Of a DNA stretch of 64,000 nucleotides, positions 55,929 through 64,000 are shown piece by piece. Numbering within the stretch: position 1 is the stretch's first letter; the number at the start of each line of letters is the position of its first letter. This stretch comes from Lunatimonas sp. (GTDB lineage: Bacteria > Bacteroidota > Bacteroidia > Cytophagales > Cyclobacteriaceae): NCBI RefSeq assembly GCF_020832325.1, contig NZ_JAFIEU010000044.1, positions 62,001-126,000 on the forward strand, read 5' to 3'. The notes beneath the pieces were generated by a model that was given only the letters and a program-made list of their open reading frames with translations, did no database searches and was not told where the DNA came from. The translations under genes and the position numbers were made by a program.

Positions 55929-58900
55929 ATGGAAAAGGCCAACCCCCAATCTAAACCAAAAGGGCATAGCTACTTCAGAAAAGGAGGAAGTGCTGATTTT
56001 TTCCTTCCTCAAGCTAAAATGGAGGTCAATCAGCCCGATGATACCTTTGAGCAAGAGGCAGACGCAGCGGCTGACCAGGTGGTCGCACGGAAGCCAGGTG
56101 ACGCTTCTTTTTTTACTGGGAACTCCTTGATGCGATCAGAAGAGAAAGAGGAGCCTGTCCAAGCGAAAGCCGAAGAGGACACCGTACACAAAATGGGGGA
56201 GGAATACGAGGAGGAGGCTTCTGTTCAGGCAGCTCTTGAGGAAGATGTTACCGATTCGGATGTACAGCAGCAGCCCCTAGAGGCTGAGGATGTTGTTCAG
56301 CCGAAAGAAGAAGAAATAGCCCAAAAATCCACCGATGAGGAGGCGCAGAGGCAGGAGGAAGAAGAGGTACAGGCCCGCGGTTCTTCCGGTGGACGGCTTC
56401 ACCCCGCCGTGGAGCATGGGATTAGTTCTTCCAAAGGCATGGGATCCCCCTTGGGTACCAGCGAGCGGAAACATATGGAAAGTGGCTTTGGGGCCGACTT
56501 TAGTGGTGTAAACATCCATACCGACAGCCATGCAGTGCAATTAAGCCGCGAATTGGGGGCGCAGGCATTTACGCATGGCAACGATATCTTCTTTAACGAA
56601 GGCAAATACAATCCCGGTTCAAAAGATGGCCAGCACCTATTGGCCCATGAGCTTACCCATACGTTGCAGCAGGGGGCCAGCAAACCAAATGTGCAGCGAC
56701 AGGCTTCCAATCCGGCACCTGCCGTCAGTGTGGACGATATTCCCGCTTCCCCCCATGGGAAAATTTCCGAAGAAGGTGGCTCCTATAAAATGGAACTGAA
56801 CAACTTCAAGGTGAAACGCAACCTGAGTGCAATGTGGGACGGCCCAGACTACAAACTTCCCAAATCCGGAGAACGCAGTACCCGACAAATATCGGTTTGG
56901 AACCGGAGTGTTAGAGAAGATGTACGACAGATTATAGAAAGCAAAATAACTGGTCTTTCTGCTCCAGATAACAAGTATACGTTGGTATTAAAAAATAATC
57001 CAACCGTCACATTCGGAGGCACCCTAACTCAACTCGTAAACGAAGTATTAATCCCCAAATGGGACAATGGCGGCAATGCTACTACCTATCAAGTAGAACA
57101 CATTGTCGATTGGCAAGTTGCGGGAGGGGATAAAAACGTAGACGACATTCGCAACCTAATTTTGCTGGAAGGTGGGGTAAACAACGACCTTGGTCAGCGG
57201 GTAAGGACCTTAAAAAATCAGCACATCGAACGAGTATTAAACCATTATAGAAACGCTGGAGTGACCCAAGATCCCAATCAGGCCGTGCAGAACTACAATA
57301 TTTACGTAAAGTCGGTCTCTCCGGAAATAGATGTAGCGGGTTCGACCATTGTTCAATCCCAAATTACGAACCCAACGGCGGTCCAGAACCCACTGAAAGA
57401 GGCTTTAATTGACATACGCAATTTTGAAGTACCGGAGGGTCATTTCTTTTTAAAAACGTCGCAGCGGGGGGGAGGCTATGTGGTGCCATATAGTGCAAAC
57501 GGTTACCAATCCGGAAGTTTCCGTATCACAGTCGACGGTGACGCAGCAGCCCATCAGATCAACTCAATTACGATGATTCCATTGGTTGATGAGGAAAACG
57601 TCGAAGTATCGGAATCTCATCCCTATGACGTAGAACAACAAGAGACTGACGTCTTTTTGGTCTCCGGTTTAAGAAACCGCCTGCGTAACTTTTTTGAATT
57701 AAAAAAAATGAGTCCCGTTGAGCTGGATGAAGAGTCAATTGACATCGTGGGGGGAATGAACCTGTATGCCATCGGCAAAGTGCACCCGTCGATTCCTCTC
57801 ATAAGCGAAGCGGATATAGACGTCGTTTTTGAAGGGCAGCAAGTACGCCTTCGAAAACTGTTTGATTTTGGAGAACTGGATGTTCCTGCCCCATTTGAGA
57901 TCAATTCATCTTCGCTGGAAGTGTTTTTGGGCAGTTCAGGTTTTGGCGTTGCCGGCAATATTGATTTTGGTATTCAGCGGGTAGGAGAAGGCTCTATTGG
58001 TGCCTCTGCCTCTACCTCCGGAGTTTTTGAACTGGCCGGTAAGTTCAATTTTGACTCACAACTTTTTGATCCTGCTGAAATCAATGTGGAGTATAAAGAC
58101 AACGTATGGACAATCGGTGGTACCATCGGTATACCGGCTGGGAAAGTGAACGGCGTCAAATCTGCCACGATAACTGCTACCTACAGCGAAAACACCTTCA
58201 GCGCAGAAGGGGAAGCTGAGCTGGATATACCCGGTATCGAAAAGGGATCTATGAGTGTTACCTATGGAGAGGACGGATTTTCGATCGGAGGAAACTTCGC
58301 CATCAGCGGTGATGTGCCCGGCATTCGTGGCGGGAACGTAGAGGCCAGGGTATCCAAAAGCAATGAAGAAGAAGGCTACAGCGTATTTGTCTCCGGCACG
58401 GCCCAACCCGATATTCCCGGCATCAACTCGACCTTATCCGTGACCTATGAAAATGGGGCACTGACCATCATGGGCAACGCTGCCTATTCCCGGGGTATGC
58501 TTAGCGGATCCTTGGAAGTCGGTGCGACCAATCGAACCATCGGCGAAGATGGGCAACCCTCGGGAGATCCTGACGATACCATACGGGTATTTGGCGGTGG
58601 CACGCTCACCCTTCAGCTTACCCCTTGGCTTGCCGCTACTGCCGGGGTAAAGTTTCTTCCCAACGGAGAAATGGAGGTTACCGCGCGACTGGCAACCGAT
58701 ACATATGACGTTTTTCCAAGAAAGGAATATACCAAAAACCTATTTCGGGCACCTACGATAGAGATACCTCTCTTTGCGATTCCACTGGGGCCACGTAGTT
58801 TGGGCTTGGTGGCTCAGATAAGTGGCGGACTGGATTTCAAAGCAGGTTTTGGTCCAGGCCAACTTCGAAATTTATCGGCTGAGATTACTTACAATCCAGA

Positions 58901-59405
58901 TCACGAAGAAGAAACCAGCGTACGGGGTAGCGGAAGCTTCGTGATCCCCGCAGATGCTGGCCTAACGCTCCGTGGAGACCTTGGTCTGGGAGTTAGCGTG
59001 GCTATTGCCAGCCTTTCTGGTGGAATAGAAATAGCCGGAACCTTGGGACTGGAGGGAGAAGCGGCAGCGGGAGTAGAAATCAACTGGACACCTCAGGAAG
59101 GACTGATCCTTGATGCGAGAGGCAGTATTATAGTAAATCCCAAATTTACCTTCGACATCAATGCGTTTGCCCGAGCCTCCTTGGGTATTGGCTGGTTTTC
59201 TATTTCGGAAACCTGGAGGCATAACCTGGCTTCATTCAATTGGGGGCCCGACATTCAATTTGGGATTGTCTTTCCCATTCACTACGAGGAAGGAGAACCG
59301 TTTGATATGTCGCTCGATGACATTGAAGTTATATACCCGGATATTCAAGTGGTAGATACAGCGGTAGGACTTGCTCGATCCATTAAAAATGACTTATTTG
59401 GTTAG
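55929..59405 (+). CDS. eCIS DUF4157 payload candidate, HNH-like segment
   Basis: A 1158-residue hydrophilic protein without signal peptide. Regions in order: an acidic linker (70-150, runs of Glu with repeated VQ motifs); the eCIS core domain DUF4157 (about 165-250), ending in LLAHELTHTLQQG with the zinc-type motif HELTH near 240; a proline-rich linker; then about 310-440 with YQVEHIVDWQ near 389 and NLILLEGGVNNDLGQR near 410, a layout like HNH nucleases (His, then Asn and a second His/Asn). The remainder (about 500-1158) is beta-rich, with repeated DIPGI..G..SVTY..G.FSI.G units. DUF4157 marks proteins linked to eCIS clusters and often the loaded toxin. Function as an effector is inferred. 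Confidence 0.8.
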   Translation: MEKANPQSKPKGHSYFRKGGSADFFLPQAKMEVNQPDDTFEQEADAAADQVVARKPGDASFFTGNSLMRSEEKEEPVQAKAEEDTVHKMGEEYEEEASVQAALEEDVTDSDVQQQPLEAEDVVQPKEEEIAQKSTDEEAQRQEEEEVQARGSSGGRLHPAVEHGISSSKGMGSPLGTSERKHMESGFGADFSGVNIHTDSHAVQLSRELGAQAFTHGNDIFFNEGKYNPGSKDGQHLLAHELTHTLQQGASKPNVQRQASNPAPAVSVDDIPASPHGKISEEGGSYKMELNNFKVKRNLSAMWDGPDYKLPKSGERSTRQISVWNRSVREDVRQIIESKITGLSAPDNKYTLVLKNNPTVTFGGTLTQLVNEVLIPKWDNGGNATTYQVEHIVDWQVAGGDKNVDDIRNLILLEGGVNNDLGQRVRTLKNQHIERVLNHYRNAGVTQDPNQAVQNYNIYVKSVSPEIDVAGSTIVQSQITNPTAVQNPLKEALIDIRNFEVPEGHFFLKTSQRGGGYVVPYSANGYQSGSFRITVDGDAAAHQINSITMIPLVDEENVEVSESHPYDVEQQETDVFLVSGLRNRLRNFFELKKMSPVELDEESIDIVGGMNLYAIGKVHPSIPLISEADIDVVFEGQQVRLRKLFDFGELDVPAPFEINSSSLEVFLGSSGFGVAGNIDFGIQRVGEGSIGASASTSGVFELAGKFNFDSQLFDPAEINVEYKDNVWTIGGTIGIPAGKVNGVKSATITATYSENTFSAEGEAELDIPGIEKGSMSVTYGEDGFSIGGNFAISGDVPGIRGGNVEARVSKSNEEEGYSVFVSGTAQPDIPGINSTLSVTYENGALTIMGNAAYSRGMLSGSLEVGATNRTIGEDGQPSGDPDDTIRVFGGGTLTLQLTPWLAATAGVKFLPNGEMEVTARLATDTYDVFPRKEYTKNLFRAPTIEIPLFAIPLGPRSLGLVAQISGGLDFKAGFGPGQLRNLSAEITYNPDHEEETSVRGSGSFVIPADAGLTLRGDLGLGVSVAIASLSGGIEIAGTLGLEGEAAAGVEINWTPQEGLILDARGSIIVNPKFTFDINAFARASLGIGWFSISETWRHNLASFNWGPDIQFGIVFPIHYEEGEPFDMSLDDIEVIYPDIQVVDTAVGLARSIKNDLFG

Positions 59406-60275
59406 ATGAGAGAAGAAGCGATTAACTGGAACAATCAAGGAGTAGCGCATTTCTTCAAGCAGGAGTGGGAAAAGGCCAGAGAATGTTATGAAAGGGCGCT
59501 TGAATTGGATGAACAGAACCCAGCAGTGTGGAATAACCTAGGCCTTCTGGCGCATCAGCAAAAGAATTTCCCGCAGGCATGCGCGCACTTTCGGCGGGCC
59601 TTTGAACTAGAACCCAAATCCAACTACTTGGTAAATGAGGCCAATGCGCTGGCCATGCAGGGAGATCTAAATGGGGCTGAGGCCAACTACCTCAAGGCGT
59701 TGGACCTTCAGGATGATTATGTCCCTGCCTTTGCATCACTCGCAAAGCTGTACACCCATCAAGGCAGATCGAACGAGGCCATAGCTGCATACCAACGATT
59801 GACAGAGATCAGCCAGGAACAGGAGTATCCCTTCCAGCTTGCCCTGCTTCAAATCCAGCAAGGCGAATTTGATACCGCACTACAGCTTCTTTACAAACTG
59901 GCAAGGAATCGGGAATCCACGGAAATTTGGTTTCAGGTAGGAAGGGCTGAGTTTTTAGCCAAGAATTACGGAAGGGCAGAGAGTGCATTTAAACGAGCCC
60001 TGGCAGAAAACCCAGACGATAAAGCTTCGCGAAATTTTTTAGCGGTAAACCTCTTAGCGATGGGAAGGAGGGAGGAAGCGCTAAAACAGTACCTCTTCTT
60101 ACTGAAGTTTTTTCCCGATGACACAGATTTACTGACGGATACCGCTGTTGTTTTATGTGGGATGGAACGATTTGAGGAAGCCACTACCTATCTGGACCGC
60201 GCACTGACCATTCAGTCGGACCACCAAAAGGCATTGATTTATAAAGACCGGATCAAACAAATCCAACAAAGCTAG
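59406..60275 (+). CDS. TPR-repeat protein in the eCIS operon
   Basis: A 289-residue protein made almost entirely of tetratricopeptide repeats, for example WNNQGVAHFFKQEWEKARECYERALELD, WNNLGLLAHQQKNFPQACAHFRRAFELE (in part), AFASLAKLYTHQGRSNEAIAAYQRL and WFQVGRAEFLAKNYGRAESAFKRAL; seven to eight repeats cover the length. There is no signal peptide, so it is cytoplasmic. It starts directly after the payload-candidate stop and two bases before the ATPase gene. A role as chaperone or loader of the payload is a reasonable inference because TPR proteins bind peptides, but no direct sign exists. Confidence 0.88.
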   Translation: MREEAINWNNQGVAHFFKQEWEKARECYERALELDEQNPAVWNNLGLLAHQQKNFPQACAHFRRAFELEPKSNYLVNEANALAMQGDLNGAEANYLKALDLQDDYVPAFASLAKLYTHQGRSNEAIAAYQRLTEISQEQEYPFQLALLQIQQGEFDTALQLLYKLARNRESTEIWFQVGRAEFLAKNYGRAESAFKRALAENPDDKASRNFLAVNLLAMGRREEALKQYLFLLKFFPDDTDLLTDTAVVLCGMERFEEATTYLDRALTIQSDHQKALIYKDRIKQIQQS

Positions 60276-60276
60276 G

Positions 60277-61581
60277 ATGGAGGGCATACTAAGCTACCTG
60301 GATGCTGTACTGACAGCTCGTTTAGATCGGGAATTTGGGCGATCAGACAAACTGATAAAGCCAAAGGCAAACGTCGTCCTAGATCAAAAGGACCCCGTGG
60401 CGGACCTGATTAATCGCCTTCAGCTCGAAAACAAAGACCTTTTGGTGTTGTTTTTGACACTTTTGCCTTATCTGGCGCCTCAGTTCTTGTCCCAAAAAAT
60501 GGCAGAGTACATTCCCAAAGGGGGAGAATTTCCGGAGTTTGGAGGGCTCAGGACCAAAAATCATCGGGGTATCATTCCGACTGGGGAAACGCTCCTGTAT
60601 CTACTGGCAGGTACGGATGTGCATGTTCGAAGAAAATACCTGCCGCTTTTTAAAGATTCCATCCTTTTCAGAAAGGGGATTATCAGGTTAGGATCAGCAG
60701 GAGAGGAGGAGCCATTCTATTCAGGAGCCTTGTTGATGGATGAGGAATACCTCGAGAAATTGCTTTTTGGAGGACTCCGTAAGCCCGCCTTCAGCAGTCA
60801 GTTTCCTGCCCAACACATCGAAACTGAACTGGATTGGGAGGATTTGGTTCTTCCAACAAAAACGTTGGAGCAAATCCGTGAAATCGAACATTGGCTTCAA
60901 TACCACGAGCGCTTGATGGACGAATGGGGCTTGGGTCGGGCTGTGAAACCAGGATATCGGGTCATGTTTTTTGGTCCTCCTGGTACCGGTAAAACGCTCA
61001 CCGCGGGCTTATTGGGCAAGCATACTGGAAGGGATGTGTTCCGAATTGATTTGTCTTTGGTTGTCTCCAAATACATCGGAGAAACCGAAAAGCAACTTTC
61101 CCAATTATTCGACAAGGCGGCCCATAAGGACTGGATCCTTTTTTTCGATGAAGCCGACGCGTTATTTGGCAAGCGAACGGCCGTGCGGGATGCCCACGAC
61201 AAATACGCCAATCAAGAAGTGTCCTACCTCTTGCAGCGAGTAGAAAGTCATCCGGGGTTGGTTATTCTGGCCTCCAACTTTAAATCAAATATAGATACAG
61301 CCTTTTTACGGCGGTTTCAGACCGTAGTGGATTTTGAAATGCCTAGCTACAAAGAGCGCTATACCCTTTGGAAAAATAACCTGCCCGACTCCGTGCCATG
61401 GGAAGATGGGCTAGCTATCGAAGAACTCGCACGGAGGTTTACCCTTAGCGGCGCGAATATCGTGAACATTGTACAGCAGGTGGGGCTAAAAACTTTGGCC
61501 AACGGAGGAAAAACGATTCAAAAAGAACTGCTTTTTCAAGCCATTAAAAACGAGCTCAGCAAAGAGGGCAAAATGCATTAA
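60277..61581 (+). CDS. eCIS AAA+ ATPase (Afp15-type)
   Basis: A 434-residue AAA+ ATPase. The N-terminal half (about 1-200) is specific to the eCIS ATPase family. Walker A is GPPGTGKT at 233-240, Walker B is ILFFDEAD near 287, the sensor I region is LVILASNFKSNID near 330, and an arginine-finger region AFLRRF follows. Afp15-type ATPases are required for assembly or payload loading in Afp/PVC and are the usual last core gene, as here. All nucleotide motifs are intact. Confidence 0.95.
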   Translation: MEGILSYLDAVLTARLDREFGRSDKLIKPKANVVLDQKDPVADLINRLQLENKDLLVLFLTLLPYLAPQFLSQKMAEYIPKGGEFPEFGGLRTKNHRGIIPTGETLLYLLAGTDVHVRRKYLPLFKDSILFRKGIIRLGSAGEEEPFYSGALLMDEEYLEKLLFGGLRKPAFSSQFPAQHIETELDWEDLVLPTKTLEQIREIEHWLQYHERLMDEWGLGRAVKPGYRVMFFGPPGTGKTLTAGLLGKHTGRDVFRIDLSLVVSKYIGETEKQLSQLFDKAAHKDWILFFDEADALFGKRTAVRDAHDKYANQEVSYLLQRVESHPGLVILASNFKSNIDTAFLRRFQTVVDFEMPSYKERYTLWKNNLPDSVPWEDGLAIEELARRFTLSGANIVNIVQQVGLKTLANGGKTIQKELLFQAIKNELSKEGKMH

Positions 61582-61604
61582 CCTGCCTATTGCAAATTTT
61601 CGAT

Positions 61605-61623
61605 ACTGAAATAGTTTTTCAGT
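61605..61623 (+). terminator. Weak hairpin after the eCIS cluster
   Basis: ACTGAAA at 61605-61611 pairs with TTTCAGT at 61617-61623 with a five-base loop, 24 bases after the ATPase stop. There is no strong T run after it (ATTTTTG comes ten bases later), so terminator function is uncertain. Confidence 0.4.
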
Positions 61624-61729
61624 GATGAGACGTATTTTTGTAAGCGACAAACAGTACAACAAATGATCACTGATTTGCGTCGATTGGTGCAAAAAAGGGA
61701 TACTCCTAGACTTAAAGGATAGGGATTGC

Positions 61730-62110
61730 TTATTTTTCCAGTTTTGCCTTATTTTCCAATATCACCGGATACAGATCGTAAGTCGGGTAAAACTCCGTAG
61801 AAAAGGCACCCCAAACACTTCGTTCTACCGATATATTCAGATTTCGAAGCTCTGATGCCGGAATTTTGACAGTGACCACCTGTCCGATACCCATCATGAC
61901 ATACCAAGACATGACCCTTGCCGATGCAGGTGGAAAGTTTTCGGTAAATCCATTTCGTTCCCGTATTTCGGTTAGCTCATCGATATTCTTATCCTGGTGG
62001 TGCTTCATGAAGATGGTGATCATGATGGAATCGTTTTTCACCGGTTCTTGGGCATGTACCCTTTGAATAGCAAAGAAAAGACCTAGGCAAATAATCAGTC
62101 GTACTAGCAT
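61730..62110 (-). CDS. Small secreted hypothetical protein
   Basis: A 126-residue protein with a clear signal peptide (MLVRLIICLGLFFAIQRVHAQ, cleavage after HAQ or nearby). The mature part has alternating strands and helices, including ITIFMKHHQDKNIDELTEIRE and MSWYVMMGIGQVVTVKIPA. It resembles small ferredoxin-like or muconolactone-isomerase-like folds in spacing, but I do not assign it. It stands alone, convergent with the eCIS cluster and divergent from a small lipoprotein gene. Confidence 0.7.
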   Translation of the reverse strand: MLVRLIICLGLFFAIQRVHAQEPVKNDSIMITIFMKHHQDKNIDELTEIRERNGFTENFPPASARVMSWYVMMGIGQVVTVKIPASELRNLNISVERSVWGAFSTEFYPTYDLYPVILENKAKLEK

Positions 62111-62246
62111 AATAGGTAGGTTTTTTTGGTTCTAATTAATCGGTTTGTTTCAGAAAACGTTTTTTTTTGCTGCGAAAGCTACTTTCAATGATGACAAATC
62201 CACGGTTGTCCGATGTGAAAGTATATAACTAACCCGATTTAAAAAA

Positions 62247-62645
62247 ATGAAAAGATCGACTATTACCCGACACATCCTAGTAGCATTTTTTTTCAGTGCG
62301 TCCATGCTACTTTCCTCATGCATCAACGACGACGATCCTGAAGAAGGGGTAGAGCAATTTGTGGGGATATGGTCCGGTACCTATTCAGGAAATGTTGACA
62401 ACGGAACCTGGCAGGTGACGATCATCGAAGATGGTACCATTTCTGGTACTGCGACCTCTACGCCCATGTCTGAAACCTATGGAGTCACAGGGACCGTATC
62501 TCCGGATGGCGATTTCCAAGCTACAGCAGGATCCGCAACTACCGGAACCACGTTCACCGGTACGTTGACAACCCATAGTGTACAAGGCACCTGGGAAAAC
62601 ACCGCAAACGGCTTAAATGGTACTTGGTCTGGGACAAAGCAATAG
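62247..62645 (+). CDS. Small lipoprotein with beta repeats
   Basis: A 132-residue protein with a lipoprotein signal ending in LSSCIND, so lipid-anchored. The mature part repeats a G-x-W-x-G-T-Y/W beta pattern (FVGIWSGTYSG, then GTWENTANGLNGTWSGT), like a small beta-barrel or lipocalin-like domain; Thr and Gly dominate. It has no catalytic motif and the function is unknown. It lies 64 bases before the glycosyltransferase gene. Confidence 0.75.
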   Translation: MKRSTITRHILVAFFFSASMLLSSCINDDDPEEGVEQFVGIWSGTYSGNVDNGTWQVTIIEDGTISGTATSTPMSETYGVTGTVSPDGDFQATAGSATTGTTFTGTLTTHSVQGTWENTANGLNGTWSGTKQ

Positions 62646-62709
62646 GTAGAGATGGGTAACCTTTAGCAGCGGGCTTACGTTTAACTAAACTTACCCATAT
62701 ATCATTCGG

Positions 62710-63852
62710 ATGACCACACCTAGAAGAAAACGCATTCTGGTGGCCTGCAATCATCTCGCAACGGTGGGAGGATCGGAGCTTTATACCTTTTACCTGATCA
62801 AGGCGCTAAAAAAACTCAGAAAGTACGAAATCTCGTATTTTACCCATGTCAGAGGTGCGATCTCTGAACGTATCGAGGATGAATTGGGTGTACCGTTTAA
62901 ATCAGGCCGCCAATTTGAGCTGATTATCGCGAGCCACAATACTACCGTCAATTTCCTTTTTGGGCAGGGTCCAATTTTGCAGGTTTGTCATGGCCCGATT
63001 CCGGAAATGGAACAGCCCTCGCCCTTGGCGGATTATCACATAGCGGTTTCGGAGGAAGTAAGAGCCCATTTGGGATCTTTGGGGTTTCCATCTACAGTAG
63101 TACTGAACGGTATAGATTTGGAGACCTTTGCTCCGGAAATACCCATCTCGGAAAAACCTCGAAAAATTCTCTCACTCTGCCAAAGCAAGGAAGCAAACGA
63201 ATGGCTGTCCGAAATCTGTGAAGAGGAAAACCTGCGGTTCAGCGCCATCGATAAGCACCGAAACCCCAGTTTTCGGGTAAACAAGGAAATAAATAACGCC
63301 GATTTAGTCATTGGCATCGGACGATCTGTGTATGATGCCATGGCATGTGGCCGGCCCTGTATTCTTTTTGACAAGCGCTCCTACAATGGAAACCTTGGGG
63401 ACGGCTACCTAAAGCCAGATACCTTTGCGGCGTTTGTACGGTATAATTGTTCCGGTCGCTATTCCAAACGGAAGTTTTCGAAATCAGAAATGAAACGGGA
63501 GATTGGCAAATACCGCAAGCAAGACGGTTTGGAGCTGCGAAAAATAGCCCAAGAGCGGCTGAATTTAAAGGCAAACACCGATGCATTGTTGCAAATAGGC
63601 TTCGGTATTCAGCAAATTGCTCATTTGCGGCACCGTTTGGGCGTATTATTTCGTTGGGGCCAATATCGGAAACTCTTTGCATTCCAAAAACGGCAGGTTC
63701 GAGCGCGAATGCAGGCGAAATTCATGGAAGGTAGCTCTCTCTTTGAAATTCAGGAGATGATTGCAAAAGAGCGGTTTGTGTTACCGCTTAGGGTTTCCCT
63801 CTATGCTTATTGGCTCAAGCTATGGCTAAAAGGTTCCGAACAATCCAATTAA
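62710..63852 (+). CDS. Glycosyltransferase, GT4-like
   Basis: A 380-residue cytoplasmic glycosyltransferase of the GT-B fold. The N-terminal ILVACNHLATVGGSELYTFYLIKALKK is the typical GT4 acceptor-side start. The linker/catalytic part has AVSEEVRAHLGSLGF, VVLNGIDLETF (a hallmark of GT4 enzymes), DLVIGIGRSVYDAMACGRPCILFD near 205-225 (the E-x7-E-like motif region, here with Asp and Ala), and then a helical C-terminal tail rich in Arg and Lys. The canonical second Glu of the E-x7-E motif appears changed, so activity or sugar preference may be altered. Neighbours do not identify the product. Confidence 0.8.
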   Translation: MTTPRRKRILVACNHLATVGGSELYTFYLIKALKKLRKYEISYFTHVRGAISERIEDELGVPFKSGRQFELIIASHNTTVNFLFGQGPILQVCHGPIPEMEQPSPLADYHIAVSEEVRAHLGSLGFPSTVVLNGIDLETFAPEIPISEKPRKILSLCQSKEANEWLSEICEEENLRFSAIDKHRNPSFRVNKEINNADLVIGIGRSVYDAMACGRPCILFDKRSYNGNLGDGYLKPDTFAAFVRYNCSGRYSKRKFSKSEMKREIGKYRKQDGLELRKIAQERLNLKANTDALLQIGFGIQQIAHLRHRLGVLFRWGQYRKLFAFQKRQVRARMQAKFMEGSSLFEIQEMIAKERFVLPLRVSLYAYWLKLWLKGSEQSN

Positions 63853-63892
63853 TGGAGCGTCCTTCTCTTTCTACATGTAAGATATCGGTTTG

Positions 63893-63953
63893 AACAAAAC
63901 TGACCGTTGTTTAATTATTCTAATCAACAGTCAGTTTTGTTATTTATCTTTCA
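63893..63953 (+). terminator. Strong terminator after glycosyltransferase
   Basis: AACAAAACTGAC at 63893-63904 pairs perfectly with GTCAGTTTTGTT at 63930-63941, and an inner GTTG/CAAC can extend the stem. It is followed by a T-rich stretch (ATTTATCTTTC). It lies 41 bases after the stop codon. Confidence 0.78.
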
Positions 63954-64000
63954 TTCATCGCGTTTACCGTGCAAAAATCGTTAATTTTTTCATGGCCCAG

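Noticed and set aside
61633-61722. TATTTTTG -7 motif followed by a 19-codon ORF (61663-61722)
   Set aside because: The motif is exact, but the ORF is very short, has no family features and sits just behind the eCIS end; it cannot be separated from chance in AT-rich DNA.

Overview
The window looks like a chromosomal segment of a Bacteroidota bacterium, most plausibly order Cytophagales near Cyclobacteriaceae/Algoriphagus. That placement is inferred from four things: gene content, exact TAnnTTTG -7 promoter motifs, the near absence of Shine-Dalgarno sequences, and SusC/TonB-type protein signatures. No rRNA, insertion sequence, phage integrase or CRISPR array was seen.

1-8.3 kb: a complete tryptophan operon, trpE-G-D-C-F-B-A, followed by a DAHP synthase gene. 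It is preceded by a small lipoprotein gene and a textbook transcription attenuator. The attenuator has a 16-codon leader peptide containing Trp-Trp-Trp flanked by Phe and Tyr codons, a candidate antiterminator, and a strong hairpin followed by six T. Because the last gene is the entry enzyme of the shikimate pathway, the leader may sense general aromatic amino acid supply.

8.3-19.2 kb: mixed metabolic and regulatory genes. These are an alpha/alpha-barrel-like secreted protein, katG with an exact OxyR-type half-site upstream, a CE15 glucuronoyl esterase next to a C-terminal remnant that looks like mannonate dehydratase, and a BlaI/M56 (BlaR1-like) pair. The sensor of that pair carries three TonB-C-like modules and a SusC-plug-like tail. 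A protein of unknown function, an F420-reductase-like dinucleotide-binding protein and a tRNA-Arg(UCG) follow.

19.2-37.4 kb: sucC, lolD, an FG-GAP/VCBS repeat protein, a fosmidomycin-resistance-type MFS transporter, an M28 peptidase, an SH3-NlpC/P60 peptidase, and three tandem amidohydrolase-fold proteins, two of which lack the metal-binding HxH. Then come a small methyltransferase, a radical SAM protein, a DUF3253 protein and msrA (the last three translationally coupled), and a large protein with a nucleoside-phosphorylase-like C-terminus.

37.4-61.6 kb: a nearly complete extracellular contractile injection system (eCIS; Afp/PVC/AlgoCIS-like). In order it encodes a DUF4255 cap protein, an unknown protein, one sheath with a roughly 220-residue acidic Ala/Asp-rich insertion, two tube proteins, a 54-residue DUF5908-like protein, a LysM baseplate protein, a VgrG-like spike, PAAR, a gp25-like protein, two large baseplate proteins, an 894-residue unknown, a tape-measure protein, a 1158-residue DUF4157 protein, a TPR protein and an AAA+ ATPase. 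The DUF4157 protein carries an HELTH motif, an HNH-nuclease-like segment and a long beta-repeat tail, and is the best candidate for a payload. No obvious tail-fibre gene was recognised. This locus is the most unusual part of the window.

61.6-64 kb: two small secreted proteins or lipoproteins, a GT4-like glycosyltransferase and a strong terminator.
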